A stretch of DNA of 62,459 nucleotides from Actinomadura chibensis NBRC 106107 (GTDB lineage: Bacteria; Actinomycetota; Actinomycetes; Streptosporangiales; Streptosporangiaceae): positions 1-62,459 of the forward strand of contig NZ_BCQP01000071.1 of the NCBI RefSeq assembly GCF_001552135.1, read 5' to 3'. Shown piece after piece: positions 51,329 to 59,899 of this stretch. Numbering within the stretch: position 1 is the stretch's first letter; each line of letters begins with the position of its first letter. The notes under the pieces were generated by a model, which did not search any database, had not been told where the DNA came from, and worked only from the letters and a program-made list of their open reading frames with translations. Made by a program: the position numbers and the translations under genes.

Positions 51329-52195
51329 GTGGAGATGACCGACATCACGCGTGCGGTCGCGGCTGCGACTTCGGTCGCCGCTTCGCTCGACCTGCCGGTC
51401 AATGACGCGATCGTTCTCCACAACTCCAACAGGCTGGCGCTGCGGTTGACGCCGTGTGACGTCCTTGCCCGGGTCGCCTCCGGCGGGCATGAGGATGCAC
51501 AGTTCGAGGTCGGGCTCGCTCAACGGCTCGCCCAGGTCGGGTGTCCGACGGGCCTCTTGGAACCTTCGGTGGGCCCACATGTGTACGCGCGCGATGGCTT
51601 CACAGTGACGCTGTGGACCTACTACGAACCCGTGACGCCGCACATCTCACCGGTCGACTACGCCAAGGCGTTGGAGCAGTTGCACGCCGGAATGCGCACG
51701 GTTGACGTGCCTAGCCCGCGGTTCACCGATCGAATCGCGGAGGCGGAAGGCATCGTCGCCAACCCGAGTCTTTCGCCGGAACTTGCCGACGCGGATCGCG
51801 TGTTCCTCGGCAGCAGACTCAGAAGCCTGCGACGGGCGGTCGAGGACCACGGCGCGGTGGAGCAGTTGCTTCACGGCGAGCCGCATCCGGGCAACGTGCT
51901 CGGCACGAAAAACGGCCCGTTGTTCATCGACCTTGAGACGTGCTGCCGCGGCCCCGTCGAATTCGATCTCGCCCACGTCGCCGAGGCCGTCTGCGAGCAC
52001 TATCCGAATGTCGACCAAGGACTGCTGGACGAGTGCCGACAACTCGTTCTCGCGATGGTCGCAGCCTGGCGCTGGGAACTTGGCGACCAGCTTCCGAACG
52101 GGAGGCGATTCGGAGAGGAACTCCTGCGCTCGCTGCGCGAGGGTCCTCCCTGGCCGACACTCGACACGGTCACCAGGCGACTGGATGGCCTGTAG
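51329..52195 (+). CDS. Aminoglycoside phosphotransferase-fold kinase-like protein
   Basis: 288 residues from GTG 51329 (AGGA 7 nt upstream). The kinase-like fold has a nucleotide-binding N-lobe (RLALRLTPCDVLARVASGGHEDAQFEVGLAQRLAQ), the catalytic loop LLHGEPHPGNVLGTKNGPLFIDLETCCRGPVEFDLAHV (about 191-229) with HGExHxxN in place of HGDxHxxN and a following IDLE. The usual catalytic Asp of HGD is Glu here, so activity towards small hydroxyl compounds is uncertain. The neighbours give no clue. Such proteins in actinomycetes act on antibiotics, sugars or choline-like compounds, or are of unknown role. Confidence 0.75.
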   Translation: MEMTDITRAVAAATSVAASLDLPVNDAIVLHNSNRLALRLTPCDVLARVASGGHEDAQFEVGLAQRLAQVGCPTGLLEPSVGPHVYARDGFTVTLWTYYEPVTPHISPVDYAKALEQLHAGMRTVDVPSPRFTDRIAEAEGIVANPSLSPELADADRVFLGSRLRSLRRAVEDHGAVEQLLHGEPHPGNVLGTKNGPLFIDLETCCRGPVEFDLAHVAEAVCEHYPNVDQGLLDECRQLVLAMVAAWRWELGDQLPNGRRFGEELLRSLREGPPWPTLDTVTRRLDGL

Positions 52196-52351
52196 AAGAC
52201 GTCGGCGCACAGCGTCATCGGTGGAGCACGGACGTCGCGGGGCATCCGTTGCCCCCTCTGCCGGAAGGCTGTAGCGGCGCGCAATGGATGCTGAAAGAGC
52301 AGCGGCCTGCCGTCGCGTGAGGGCAATGAAGCGGGTACGCGCGGGCGTGCG

Positions 52352-54409
52352 TCAGTGGCGGGTGTCGAGTTCTCGTTGCCAGAGGATGTCCGTCAGGCGT
52401 TCGACGCCCGCGGCCAAGTGACGGCGGTACGTCGTCATCGGGAGGCCGAGGAGTTCGGCCGCCAACTGCTGGGTTCCGGCGGGTCGCAGGTAGGTGTGGT
52501 GCAGTGCGCGGAAGGCCCGCCGGTCGCGGGGGGACGTCTCCAGAAGGGCGGCGCCTTCGTGGATCGCGTCGCGGAGGGCGGCTGAACGGTCGGTCCCGTT
52601 CGCGGGGTTCGCCAGGCCCGTCCGCAGGAGGGCGGAGTCGCGCAGGCCGTTCGCCCTGCCGAGGTCGCGCAGCGCGGTCCGGACGGCTTCGGCGAACTCC
52701 GGTCTTTCCAGGGGCGGTTCGCCCGGCGGTGACAGTGGTCTGGCCTCGCGGTCCGCCAGCCGTGACAGCCAGGCGAGTGGCGGCACGCTGCGCCAGTCGT
52801 GGCCGTACACGCCGTAGCGGTGGCCGCCGACCTCGACGTCGGCGGACGGAATCCGGTGGTAGTCCAGGTGGCCGCAGCCGTCCGCCCAGAAGTCCGGGTC
52901 GCGGAAGGTGATGAAGGTCCAGGCAAGGAAGGGCGTCGACAGGTACGCCTGGGATAACTGCAAGGTGATGAAGGTCTGGACGCGGGAGATGTCCTGGTAG
53001 GCGTCCCGGTCCATCCAGAAGCGGACGAGGCGGGCGGTCTCCGGCCCGCTCAGCCCGCCGCCGCGGTTCAGGTGCGCTGTGGCCTCGGCCGCGAGGGGGT
53101 CGGCTCTCCGGTCGCCGTCGTCCATCTCCTCGATCACCAGTTGGAGCGAGAAGCCGACCGGCGCGCCCTCCTCGTCGCGGACCACCAGGAAGCCCTGGGG
53201 CTGGCGCGCCGTCCAGTGGTCGAACAGGTCGGCGGACGCGGGCCCCTCATGCGTCACCACCCAGGATCGCAGTATCGGACGGTCGTTCTCGGTCGCCGTT
53301 GTCGCCTGCAAGGTGTCGGCGTCGGTTCCGCCCGGTCCCATCTTCCCCAGGAAGGGTTTCAGGACGGAGCTGTCGCGGTGCAGGTACGCGAAGTCCAGCA
53401 GCAGGTTCTGCTGCGCGGCGCCACCGGCCCGCTGGAACTGGGCGCGGTAGTAGGCGGCGGCCCTGCGCCGGACGGCCGCGTGGCCGTCGGGGTTGCGCCA
53501 GCGCGCCTCCGCGGCCAGGACCTCGCGGACGAGGTCGTGCGGATAGAGCCCGCGCGGGCCGTGCTCGATGATCGACAGGCCGCGGAGCCAGTCGAACAGC
53601 GGGGCGGCGGCGGGCCGGTCGAGCATGGCGGCCAGCAGCGGTTCGGTCAGCCCGAGGACCTGGGCGCAGGCTTCCAGCCCCGCCCGGTGGTCGGGGGACG
53701 GGACGGTGTCCACGAAGCTTCTGAGCAGGGCCGCGATGACGTCGGGCGTGGTCGGCGCGACGGGGGAGCGGCGCTGGACGCGGGCGTCGGCCACCAGGGC
53801 CAGCGCGAGGGGGTGGCCCCGGGTGAAGGCGAGCGCGGTGTCGCTGTCGGCGTCGGGGAATCCGCGCGCGGCCAGCATCCGGCGCCCATCGGCCGGGTCG
53901 AGGTTGTCCAGCGGCATGGTCTGCAGCAGCTCCCGCCAGCCGGGGTCCGTGCGCCAACCTAGCGACGGCCGCTCCCGTCCAGACAGGACGGCCAGCGCGT
54001 CGTCCGGCAACCGGGGGATCAGCTCCTCGCGCAGCCAGCGGTCCAGCGGCGCGAGCGCCTCCAGGGTGTCGATGAGAAGCAGCAGGTCTGAAACTTCTCC
54101 GATCGCGGTGAGGGGGTCCTCGTCCGGTCCGCCGCAGATCTGGGCGCCGAGGGCGGCGACCACGGCGGACGCCACCGGGGCGAGTTCCCGGCCGTCCAGC
54201 CACACGCTGCGGCGGCCCTGCCGTTCGCCCAGCCATCCGAACTGGTGCAGCAACGCCGTCTTGCCCACGCCGCCGGGCCCGTGGACGAACACCACGCGTG
54301 GGGCGTCCTCGTTCTCCAGGGACGACCGGAACCGCGCGAGTTCGTCCTGCCGTCCGACGAAGCCACGGCGGCGGGCGGTGGCGAGCCGGTCGGCGAGTCG
54401 CTGGGCCAT
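52352..54409 (-). CDS. AAA/STAND-type ATPase with C-terminal HTH (actinobacterial regulator-like)
   Basis: 685 residues from ATG 54409 (AAGGGGGGA upstream). FVGRQDELARFRSSL leads to Walker A HGPGGVGKTALL (residues 43-54); DLLLLIDTLEALAPLDRWL follows as Walker B. A winged-helix and helical region continues (GLSIIEHGPRGLYPHDLVREVLAAEARWRNPDGHAAV). The middle (about 390-520) has a GNAT-like run, ILRSWVVTHEGPASADLFDHWTARQPQGFLVVRDEEGAPVGFSLQLVIEE. The C-terminus (LAAELLGLPMTTYRRHLAAGVERLTDILWQREL) resembles a sigma-4/LuxR-type HTH. It is likely a signal-dependent regulator; domain naming in the middle is tentative. It overlaps no other gene and converges with the phosphotransferase. Confidence 0.65.
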   Translation of the reverse strand: MAQRLADRLATARRRGFVGRQDELARFRSSLENEDAPRVVFVHGPGGVGKTALLHQFGWLGERQGRRSVWLDGRELAPVASAVVAALGAQICGGPDEDPLTAIGEVSDLLLLIDTLEALAPLDRWLREELIPRLPDDALAVLSGRERPSLGWRTDPGWRELLQTMPLDNLDPADGRRMLAARGFPDADSDTALAFTRGHPLALALVADARVQRRSPVAPTTPDVIAALLRSFVDTVPSPDHRAGLEACAQVLGLTEPLLAAMLDRPAAAPLFDWLRGLSIIEHGPRGLYPHDLVREVLAAEARWRNPDGHAAVRRRAAAYYRAQFQRAGGAAQQNLLLDFAYLHRDSSVLKPFLGKMGPGGTDADTLQATTATENDRPILRSWVVTHEGPASADLFDHWTARQPQGFLVVRDEEGAPVGFSLQLVIEEMDDGDRRADPLAAEATAHLNRGGGLSGPETARLVRFWMDRDAYQDISRVQTFITLQLSQAYLSTPFLAWTFITFRDPDFWADGCGHLDYHRIPSADVEVGGHRYGVYGHDWRSVPPLAWLSRLADREARPLSPPGEPPLERPEFAEAVRTALRDLGRANGLRDSALLRTGLANPANGTDRSAALRDAIHEGAALLETSPRDRRAFRALHHTYLRPAGTQQLAAELLGLPMTTYRRHLAAGVERLTDILWQRELDTRH

Positions 54410-54536
54410 GCGCGGTCCCCCCTTGACCACGACACCGGGACATCGCCCATCTTTCCGGCATCCCGCCTTACCCGGCAGGGAGGTCAGCCTCACTGCGGCG
54501 CGGGCCCGCCCGGGTGGACGGGCCCGCGCGGCATGC

Positions 54537-54959
54537 TCAGACCGTGTTGATGACGATGAGGTTCAGACGCACGTTGGACGTGCCGTTGTTCTTAGCGCAC
54601 GCGGTGTAGTCGCCCTCTCCCTGCCAGTTGTACCAGCCCTCCTGTGTCTGCGCCCCCCAGGACGTCACCGGACCGGGCGAGCCGGAGCCCGTCACCACCG
54701 TGCCGCTCTGGCCGATGATCTTGAACTTCAGGCCGGGCGCGTTGGCGCTGCCCGAGGCGCTCACCGAGCTGACGGCGTGCGCCGCCACGCACGCCTCGTC
54801 GCCCGGGCGCAGCGTGGTGTTGGAGATCGAACCGCCGCCGGCGAACGCCGCGGTCGGCACGGCCAGCGCGGCCAGCGTGGCCGCGCCCGCCAGCGCCAGC
54901 CCGGTGGCGGCGCGGCGCCCCCGCCGCCTCGGCCGGTCCTGGGTCTCGGTCTTGGTCAT
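54537..54959 (-). CDS. Small secreted protein of unknown function
   Basis: 140 residues from ATG 54959. A long basic N-region (TKTETQDRPRRRGRRAATG) is followed by the hydrophobic core LALAGAATLAALAVPTAAFA and an AFA-type cleavage site near residue 40. The mature 100 residues are Ser/Gly/Asn-rich with two cysteines (ACVAAHAV and YTACAKNN), which may pair, and end in a hydrophobic strand LNLIVINTV. No family is recognised. It is 127 nt downstream of the AAA/HTH gene start region on the same strand but has its own upstream space, so it may be separately transcribed. Confidence 0.7.
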   Translation of the reverse strand: MTKTETQDRPRRRGRRAATGLALAGAATLAALAVPTAAFAGGGSISNTTLRPGDEACVAAHAVSSVSASGSANAPGLKFKIIGQSGTVVTGSGSPGPVTSWGAQTQEGWYNWQGEGDYTACAKNNGTSNVRLNLIVINTV

Positions 54960-55497
54960 CGCTCCAGCCCCTTCCGTGATCCCCGCCAGGTCCGCCCGGC
55001 GGGGCGGCGGCCGTCCGCCCCAAGGCGTCCGGCCCGCCGTCCGATGCCAGGAAGGTACGGACGGACGCCGTCCACATCGCAGACCGTTCACCCGCCGCTT
55101 TCCATCCGATTCGCAACCACCACCCCCCGCCCACCCGACGACGGAGCGACCAGCCCGGGACGAGCGAAAGCGGACGTCCGCTGAGGAACGCGACGCCGAC
55201 GCAGCGGAAAGCACGGGCCGCTCGGCGCCGCCGCGACCCATTTGCGGGACGCAGTGGCGATCTACCAGCGCCTCGGAGCCCTCGAAACAGACCAAGCCAC
55301 CACACCGCGACGACGCGGAATCGGCAGCACCCTGAACACCACAACGATCGCTGCCATCCCCACGGACCCGATGCAGGCAGCCCCACTGCGATGAGTGCAC
55401 CCGCCCAGCGTTGGCAGCACGACGCGGTTGTCCCACGCGCACACCGCCCGCATCGCAGCGAGATGGTCGCCCGGCGGCGGGCTTGGCGCGGGTGTGG
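54960..55497. other. 540-bp region with no clear gene
   Basis: No frame combines a start, ribosome binding site and consistent codon use. On the plus strand about 55217-55310, a frame reads LGAAATHLRDAVAIYQRLGALETDQ, which resembles the last TPR of a large regulator, so a decayed gene end is possible. The promoter of the leftward secreted protein should lie at 54960-55090. Confidence 0.4.
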
Positions 55498-55995
55498 TCA
55501 GGATGGGCGGTGGGTGGCTCCGATTTCGGAGGCGGTCAGCAGTTTTCCTGCCGCGACCTGCTTGTTCTGCTTTCGGTCGGTGAGGACGAAGGAGGTGTCG
55601 GAGTTGATGGTGATGTCCAGGACGGCTCCGTCTTGGAAGTCCCAGTCGCGTTTGGCGGGGAATCCCTCGATCTTCACCGTGCCGTTCTGGCCGGTGACGG
55701 AGCGGGTGAAGTACATGGCCTTGTCGCCGATTTCCAGCGCGGCGTCCTGATCGGTTCCCGAGCGGTAATGGATGGTGTGCGGCTGGTCGGATCTGTTGGT
55801 GATCTCGCCGAAGGACCACTTGGGCTCGTCCTGCGGACCGGGGACGGGAGGCGTCTGCGGGGGAATGGGAACGGTGGGCGGTGGGCCCGCCGCCAGGCGA
55901 ACCGTGATCCGAGGGCACCTTGACCCTGCGGGGGGCCACTCAGGAAGCCAGGCGAACACCGGCGCGTAGCGGCGGCCGGGCGATGACGGCGTCAA
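55498..55995 (-). CDS. Hypothetical protein with Pro-rich N-terminus and beta-rich domain
   Basis: 165 residues by the longest frame; the true start is uncertain. Residues 30-55 are Pro-rich (AAGPPPTVPIPPQTPPVPGPQDEP), after which a compact domain of about 110 residues is likely: WSFGEITNRSDQPHTIHYRSGTDQDAALEIGDKAMYFTRSVTGQNGTVKIEGF, then DGAVLDITINSDTSFVLTDRKQNKQVAAGKLLTA. The charged/hydrophobic alternation suggests beta strands. There is no signal peptide in this frame, though a linker of this kind usually follows one, so the N-terminus may have been lost to decay. Codon use is less GC-rich than its neighbours. No function can be given. Confidence 0.5.
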   Translation of the reverse strand: MTPSSPGRRYAPVFAWLPEWPPAGSRCPRITVRLAAGPPPTVPIPPQTPPVPGPQDEPKWSFGEITNRSDQPHTIHYRSGTDQDAALEIGDKAMYFTRSVTGQNGTVKIEGFPAKRDWDFQDGAVLDITINSDTSFVLTDRKQNKQVAAGKLLTASEIGATHRPS

Positions 55996-56463
55996 GCTGG
56001 GCCGCCCACATCAGATGGCGGCGGACGGCGCGCGCCACCACGGCAGCGCGCTCGTCCGCGCTGTCGTGCGTCTCGCTCAGCGCGCGGGCATCTGCGGAGG
56101 CCGGTTCGGGCATCCGCGACTGGCCCATCCGGGTCCGAACTGCACCAGGTGCACGTCACTGAGCCGCGCCAGAACGGTGTCGACGGAGGTGTCGTCGGCG
56201 TAGACGGCGATGGTCTCCTCCTCGGTGTGGAACCCGGCGCCCGTCGGTGTGGAGCCGGGCGTCGTCGAGTTGCTCGTGACGTCGGGATCGGGGGGTGCGC
56301 GTGCGGGTCGGGCGGGTGAGCCGGGCGGCGAGTTCACCGACCGGGCGGTCCGGTCGGGGGGCAGGTCACCCAGATCGCCGGTGAGCGCGGTGCCGAGACC
56401 GTTCTTGTGCACCGCGGCACCGATGGCGAAGACAGCGGCGTTCGGCAATATCGCGGCCAGACC

Positions 56464-56577
56464 TTAGCCGACCGTCCACCGCAGGAACTCGGTCTGCACC
56501 CGCCTGTCGAGCGCCTCCTGGGCAGCGGTCAGGGATTCGAATGGGGTCACGTGGTGGAGGAACTCGCGGCGCTTCGG
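56464..56577 (-). pseudogene. C-terminal remnant of an IS481-type transposase
   Basis: On the minus strand the frame KRREFLHHVTPFESLTAAQEALDRRVQTEF and a TAA stop match the end of the rve integrase core of IS481-family transposases (typically ...RREFLDxxxPFESLAAAQxALDxWV). The catalytic DDE part, the tail with RPHQAL, and terminal inverted repeats are missing. It marks an old insertion and rearrangement point. Confidence 0.55.
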
Positions 56578-56899
56578 GCAGCCGCCGGGCATCGGCCGTC
56601 CGCAAACGAGATCCGGGCAGCAGAGTCGGCAACCCTAAATTGCGCCGACTACTGACCCCAGCCTGGACGAAGGCTCGCTGCTGATCGAATCCGGCCTGGT
56701 GAACCCCGACGGGCCCTACTGCGACGAAGCCCACGCGCTTTAAGCGTTGACTAGGCCGCCAAGGTCTTTTGAATCAAACCTGGTATCGGCAGGCGCGCGA
56801 GGTACCCCGAGTCTTGGGCCTGCGACCGACAGCGGTCGAGGACGTTCGGCCCAGCCACGGCCTTAGCCGCTCGGAAGCGCATGTCTGTCGTCCCGGGGG

Positions 56900-56919
56900 G
56901 TCGGGACCTTTGGCCGGGG
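56900..56919. promoter_or_regulatory. DosR/DevR-box-like motif before the first USP gene
   Basis: GTCGGGACCTTTGGCCGGGG, about 68-87 bp before the USP start, resembles the GGGACxTTxGGCCC-type core of DosR/DevR boxes. A similar sequence lies at the same distance before the third USP gene. Confidence 0.45.
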
Positions 56920-56986
56920 TCGCGGGGCGGGGCCGCGGCCTAGCGTCGAAGTGGACATCCGAAGCGGATTCAGGAGGGAGCGTCCC

Positions 56987-57820
56987 ATGTTGTCCCCGAT
57001 CATCGTGGGCATCGACGGTTCGGCGCATGCGTGGCGGGCTTTGGACTGGGCCGCCGACTATGCCGTCCGGCATCGCCTTCCCTTGCGTCTCGTGCATGGG
57101 TCGCGCGCGCTGGTGGCGGACGGGACGATCCCCGACGACGCCCTGCGCCGGTTGATCGCCGAGCGGGAGGACCTGCTCGCCGAGGCCCGACAGTACGCGC
57201 TGAAGCTCCACCCCGGCCTCGATGTGGAAACGCGGCTGGTGACGAAGGACCCGGGGCGAGCACTGGTGGCAGAGAGCGCGGAAGCGGAGCTGGTGGCAGT
57301 GGGATCGCGCGGGCTGGGCGGCTTCGAAGGGCTGCTGTTCGGCTCCGTCGGCCTCTACACGGCCGCGCATGCGCTGTGTCCGATCATGGTGGTCTCCCGT
57401 TCCGCTCCCCATCCCGCTGACGCGCCCGCTGAGATCGTGATCGGGATCGAAGGGCGGCCCGAGGAGAGGGCGTTCGTCGAGTGGGCCGTCGAGGAGGCGT
57501 CCTCCAGAGGCGCCAGGGTTCTCGCGCTGCACGCGGTGGGCGGGGAGTTCGGCTCCCCCCACCGGCGGGTGATCGAGGACATGGAGTTGTCGGAGGCACT
57601 GGCCGGGATAGGGGAGCGGTATCCGGACGTCCCCGTCGACCAACTGGTGTCCGACCGGGCACCGTCCCATGCGCTGGTGGAGGCGTCGAAGAACGCGGCC
57701 TTGGTCGTGGTCGGCGCGCGTCGCGGGCGTGGCCTGCCCGGCATGGCGCTGGGGCGGGTGAACCACGCGATCCTGCACCACGCGCACTGCCCGGCGGTGG
57801 TCGTCCCCACCCACGAATGA
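56987..57820 (+). CDS. Tandem universal stress protein 1
   Basis: 277 residues from ATG 56987 (GGAGGG 8 nt upstream). It has two Usp domains: PIIVGIDGSAHAWRALDWAADYAVRH opens the first and EIVIGIEGRPEERAFVEWAVEEASSRG opens the second. The first domain has the ATP-binding pattern G-2x-G-9x-G(S/T): GSRGLGGFEGLLFGSVG (about 105-121). The second has GARRGRGLPGMALGRVN, in which the final G(S/T) is GR, so nucleotide binding there is doubtful. Tandem Usp proteins of this kind belong to the hypoxia/dormancy response in actinobacteria. A DosR-like box lies before it, and a hairpin separates it from the next Usp gene, 53 nt downstream. Confidence 0.9.
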   Translation: MLSPIIVGIDGSAHAWRALDWAADYAVRHRLPLRLVHGSRALVADGTIPDDALRRLIAEREDLLAEARQYALKLHPGLDVETRLVTKDPGRALVAESAEAELVAVGSRGLGGFEGLLFGSVGLYTAAHALCPIMVVSRSAPHPADAPAEIVIGIEGRPEERAFVEWAVEEASSRGARVLALHAVGGEFGSPHRRVIEDMELSEALAGIGERYPDVPVDQLVSDRAPSHALVEASKNAALVVVGARRGRGLPGMALGRVNHAILHHAHCPAVVVPTHE

Positions 57821-57827
57821 TCTTCAC

Positions 57828-57853
57828 GCCCGCGGCGGACGGCCGCCGCGGGC
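57828..57853 (+). terminator. GC hairpin between two USP genes
   Basis: Perfect 11-bp arms GCCCGCGGCGG and CCGCCGCGGGC with a 4-nt loop, right after the first USP stop and 8 nt before the next ribosome binding site. It may end part of the transcripts or act as a stabilising stem that sets different USP amounts. Confidence 0.55.
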
Positions 57854-57873
57854 CGGCCGAGGAGGAGTTGACC

Positions 57874-58740
57874 ATGACCGATCCGATCATTGTGGGGGCC
57901 GACGGCTCCGGCCCGTCCGAGCGGGCCGTGGCCTGGGCCGCCGATGAGGCGGCCCGGTTCGGGCGCGAACTGGGGATCGTGCACGTGGTGGAGAGGTGGG
58001 GCTTCGACGTCCCGCTGAACAGGGCGCCCGGCGAGGTGGCCTCGCTGTCCCGGGAAGGGGGCGAGGTGCTGGCGGGCGCCGAGCGCGTCGCGCACGACCG
58101 GCGGCCGGAGGTGCCGGTGAGCGTGGACCTGGTGTCCGGACGTACCGTCCGCGTCCTGGCGGAAAGGTCGGAGCGGGCGTTGGAACTGGTCGTGGGGCAC
58201 CGCGGCCTCGGCGGATTCGCCGGTCTCCTGCTCGGGTCGGTCGGGCTCGGCGCCGTCCGGCACGCCGCATGCCCCGTCGTCGTGGTGCGCGGGGAACCGG
58301 CCGACGATCGCCGGGAGATCGCCGTGGGCATCGGCCTCGGCGACGACTCCGCCGCCCTGGATTACGCGTTCCGGGCCGCGGAGGCCCGGCGGGCAAGGCT
58401 CCGCGTCGTCCACGCCTGGCCCTTCCCTCAGGCCCTGGACGAAGCGGGTGCGGGCGCTGACCTGCGGCGTATCGAGGAGCGGGCTAGGTGGCGGGTGATA
58501 GAGGCGCACGCGCCCATGCGCCGACGCTTCCCCGGCGTCGACGTGGTCGAGGACATCGTGCAGGACAATCCCGCCGCCGCGCTGGTCGCCGCGTCCCGCG
58601 ACGTCGATCTGGTGATCGCGGGCTCGCAGGCCCGCGAGGGCCTGGCTGTGCCGCGCGCCCGCGCGGTGACCCACGCCCTCGTCCACCACGCGCACTGCCC
58701 GGTCGCCATCGTCCCCACGCCCGGCGAACCCGCACCGTGA
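57874..58740 (+). CDS. Tandem universal stress protein 2
   Basis: 288 residues from ATG 57874 (GGAGGAG upstream). The first Usp domain begins PIIVGADGSGPSERAVAWAADEAARFG and carries the ATP loop GHRGLGGFAGLLLGSVG (about 104-120, G-2x-G-9x-GS). The second begins EIAVGIGLGDDSAALDYAFRAAEARRA and has GSQAREGLAVPRARAV, where the glycine spacing is lost. The domains are joined by a short linker. It is likely cotranscribed with the first Usp gene through a 53-nt gap holding a strong hairpin. Its role is expected to be stress survival, by nucleotide-dependent regulation of partners, in the cytoplasm. Confidence 0.9.
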   Translation: MTDPIIVGADGSGPSERAVAWAADEAARFGRELGIVHVVERWGFDVPLNRAPGEVASLSREGGEVLAGAERVAHDRRPEVPVSVDLVSGRTVRVLAERSERALELVVGHRGLGGFAGLLLGSVGLGAVRHAACPVVVVRGEPADDRREIAVGIGLGDDSAALDYAFRAAEARRARLRVVHAWPFPQALDEAGAGADLRRIEERARWRVIEAHAPMRRRFPGVDVVEDIVQDNPAAALVAASRDVDLVIAGSQAREGLAVPRARAVTHALVHHAHCPVAIVPTPGEPAP

Positions 58741-58908
58741 GCGCGGCACTCCGGTGTAGGCGTTGTCGTCCAGGCCGGGGGCATTGTGGGCGATCGCGAG
58801 CCCGACGTGCCACTGCAGGTGGGTGTGGTCGGGCAGTCGGCGTCTCGAACGCGGGTTGAGGTGGACGCGCTGGGTCTCCTCACAGCCGTCCCCCGCCCCC
58901 GGACGGCG

Positions 58909-58928
58909 CAAAGGACCTTCGCCTCTCC
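58909..58928. promoter_or_regulatory. DosR/DevR-box-like motif before the third USP gene
   Basis: CAAAGGACCTTCGCCTCTCC, 65-84 bp before the USP start, shares GGACCTT-x-G-CC with the motif before the first USP gene. The similar distance in both genes supports a shared regulator. Confidence 0.4.
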
Positions 58929-58992
58929 AAATACCGGCCCTGGCCTGCTGACACTTGTAACAAGGCGGCATTTCGGGGAAGGAGGTCCGTCG

Positions 58993-59868
58993 ATGGTCGC
59001 ACTCCCGAGGGCCCAGCGGCCCAACATCCTTCTCGGCTATGACGGAACCGAGGAGAACGACGTCGCGCTGTCCTGGGCGGTCGAAGAGGCCCGGCTGCGC
59101 GGGCTCGACCTGACGATCTGTCATTGCTGGCACTGGCCGTACCCGGAGGGGCACGTGGACCCGTCCGTCAAGGCGATCGTGCAGCGTGCGGGGGAGAACC
59201 TGCTGCGCAAGGGCGCGCGGCGGGCCGTCGACCTGGGCGCGCCGGGGAAGGTGCACACGCTGCTGAGGCGGGAACCGGTGTGCGAGACCCTGGTGTGCGA
59301 GTCCGACGACGCGGAGCTGATCGTGGTCGGCTCGCACGAGCGGCACCGGCTGCCCGCCGGGTCGACGGCGGTGGAGTTGCCCGCGCTCACGCACCGTCCG
59401 GTGATCGCCGTCCGGCGGTCGGACGGGCCGCGGGGGCTCGTCGTGGTCGGGGTCGATGGGTCCGAGGGCGCGGACGCGGCGGTCGGCTTCGCGATCGAGG
59501 AGGCCGCGCTGCGCGAATGCGATCTGCGCGTGGTCTACGGGGCGTGGGAGCCCGGTGCCGTGCCGGACTGGGAACTGCCCCTCTTCACCGACAGGGACAA
59601 GCTGTTCCAGGCACGGGCGGCCAAGCTCGAAGAGGCCGTCCACCCCTGGCGTCAGCGCTACCCGAAGGTCGATGTGGAGGTCTCGCTGCTGTTGGAGCGT
59701 CCCAGGGAAGCTCTCCTGGGCGCGGCGGCCGACGCCGACCTGCTGGTGGTGGGAGACCGCGGCACCGGCGGCGTGGACCCGCTGCTTCTGGGCGCGACCA
59801 GCTCGGCCATGCTGCATCACGCTCCGTGTACGGTCGCGATCGTCCCGCCGCTCCGGTACGCCGCCTGA
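58993..59868 (+). CDS. Tandem universal stress protein 3
   Basis: 291 residues from ATG 58993 (GGAGGT 6 nt upstream). The first Usp domain starts NILLGYDGTEENDVALSWAVEEARLRG but its loop, GSHERHRLPAGSTAVEL, lacks the G-2x-G-9x-G(S/T) spacing. The second starts LVVVGVDGSEGADAAVGFAIEEAALRE and ends in GDRGTGGVDPLLLGATSSAML, close to the ATP pattern with GA at the end. So the domain with an intact site is the reverse of Usp 1 and 2. An upstream DosR-like motif suggests hypoxia control. It converges with the CBS-domain gene, 31 nt apart. Confidence 0.85.
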   Translation: MVALPRAQRPNILLGYDGTEENDVALSWAVEEARLRGLDLTICHCWHWPYPEGHVDPSVKAIVQRAGENLLRKGARRAVDLGAPGKVHTLLRREPVCETLVCESDDAELIVVGSHERHRLPAGSTAVELPALTHRPVIAVRRSDGPRGLVVVGVDGSEGADAAVGFAIEEAALRECDLRVVYGAWEPGAVPDWELPLFTDRDKLFQARAAKLEEAVHPWRQRYPKVDVEVSLLLERPREALLGAAADADLLVVGDRGTGGVDPLLLGATSSAMLHHAPCTVAIVPPLRYAA

Positions 59869-59899
59869 GACCGCGCCCGGAAGGTGCGTGGGGAGGCGG

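Larger units (their letters stand above)
55996..56986. other. 990-bp decayed region upstream of the stress-protein block
   Basis: I find no intact gene. Protein-like scraps occur on both strands: the minus-strand frame 56077-56448 (ETIAVYADDTSVDTVLARLSDVHLVQFG), the plus-strand stretch 56660-56743 (SLDEGSLLIESGLVNPDG), and a transposase end at 56464-56577. The last 90 bases hold a DosR-like box and the promoter of the first stress-protein gene. Confidence 0.5.

Noticed and set aside
55217..55310. TPR-like end of a regulator (LRDAVAIYQRLGALETDQ) on the plus strand
   Set aside because: Too short, without start or upstream domain; mentioned only within the intergenic entry.
57355..59820. 821-codon minus-strand frame over the stress-protein genes
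   Set aside because: It is antisense to three clear Usp genes and shows no domain.
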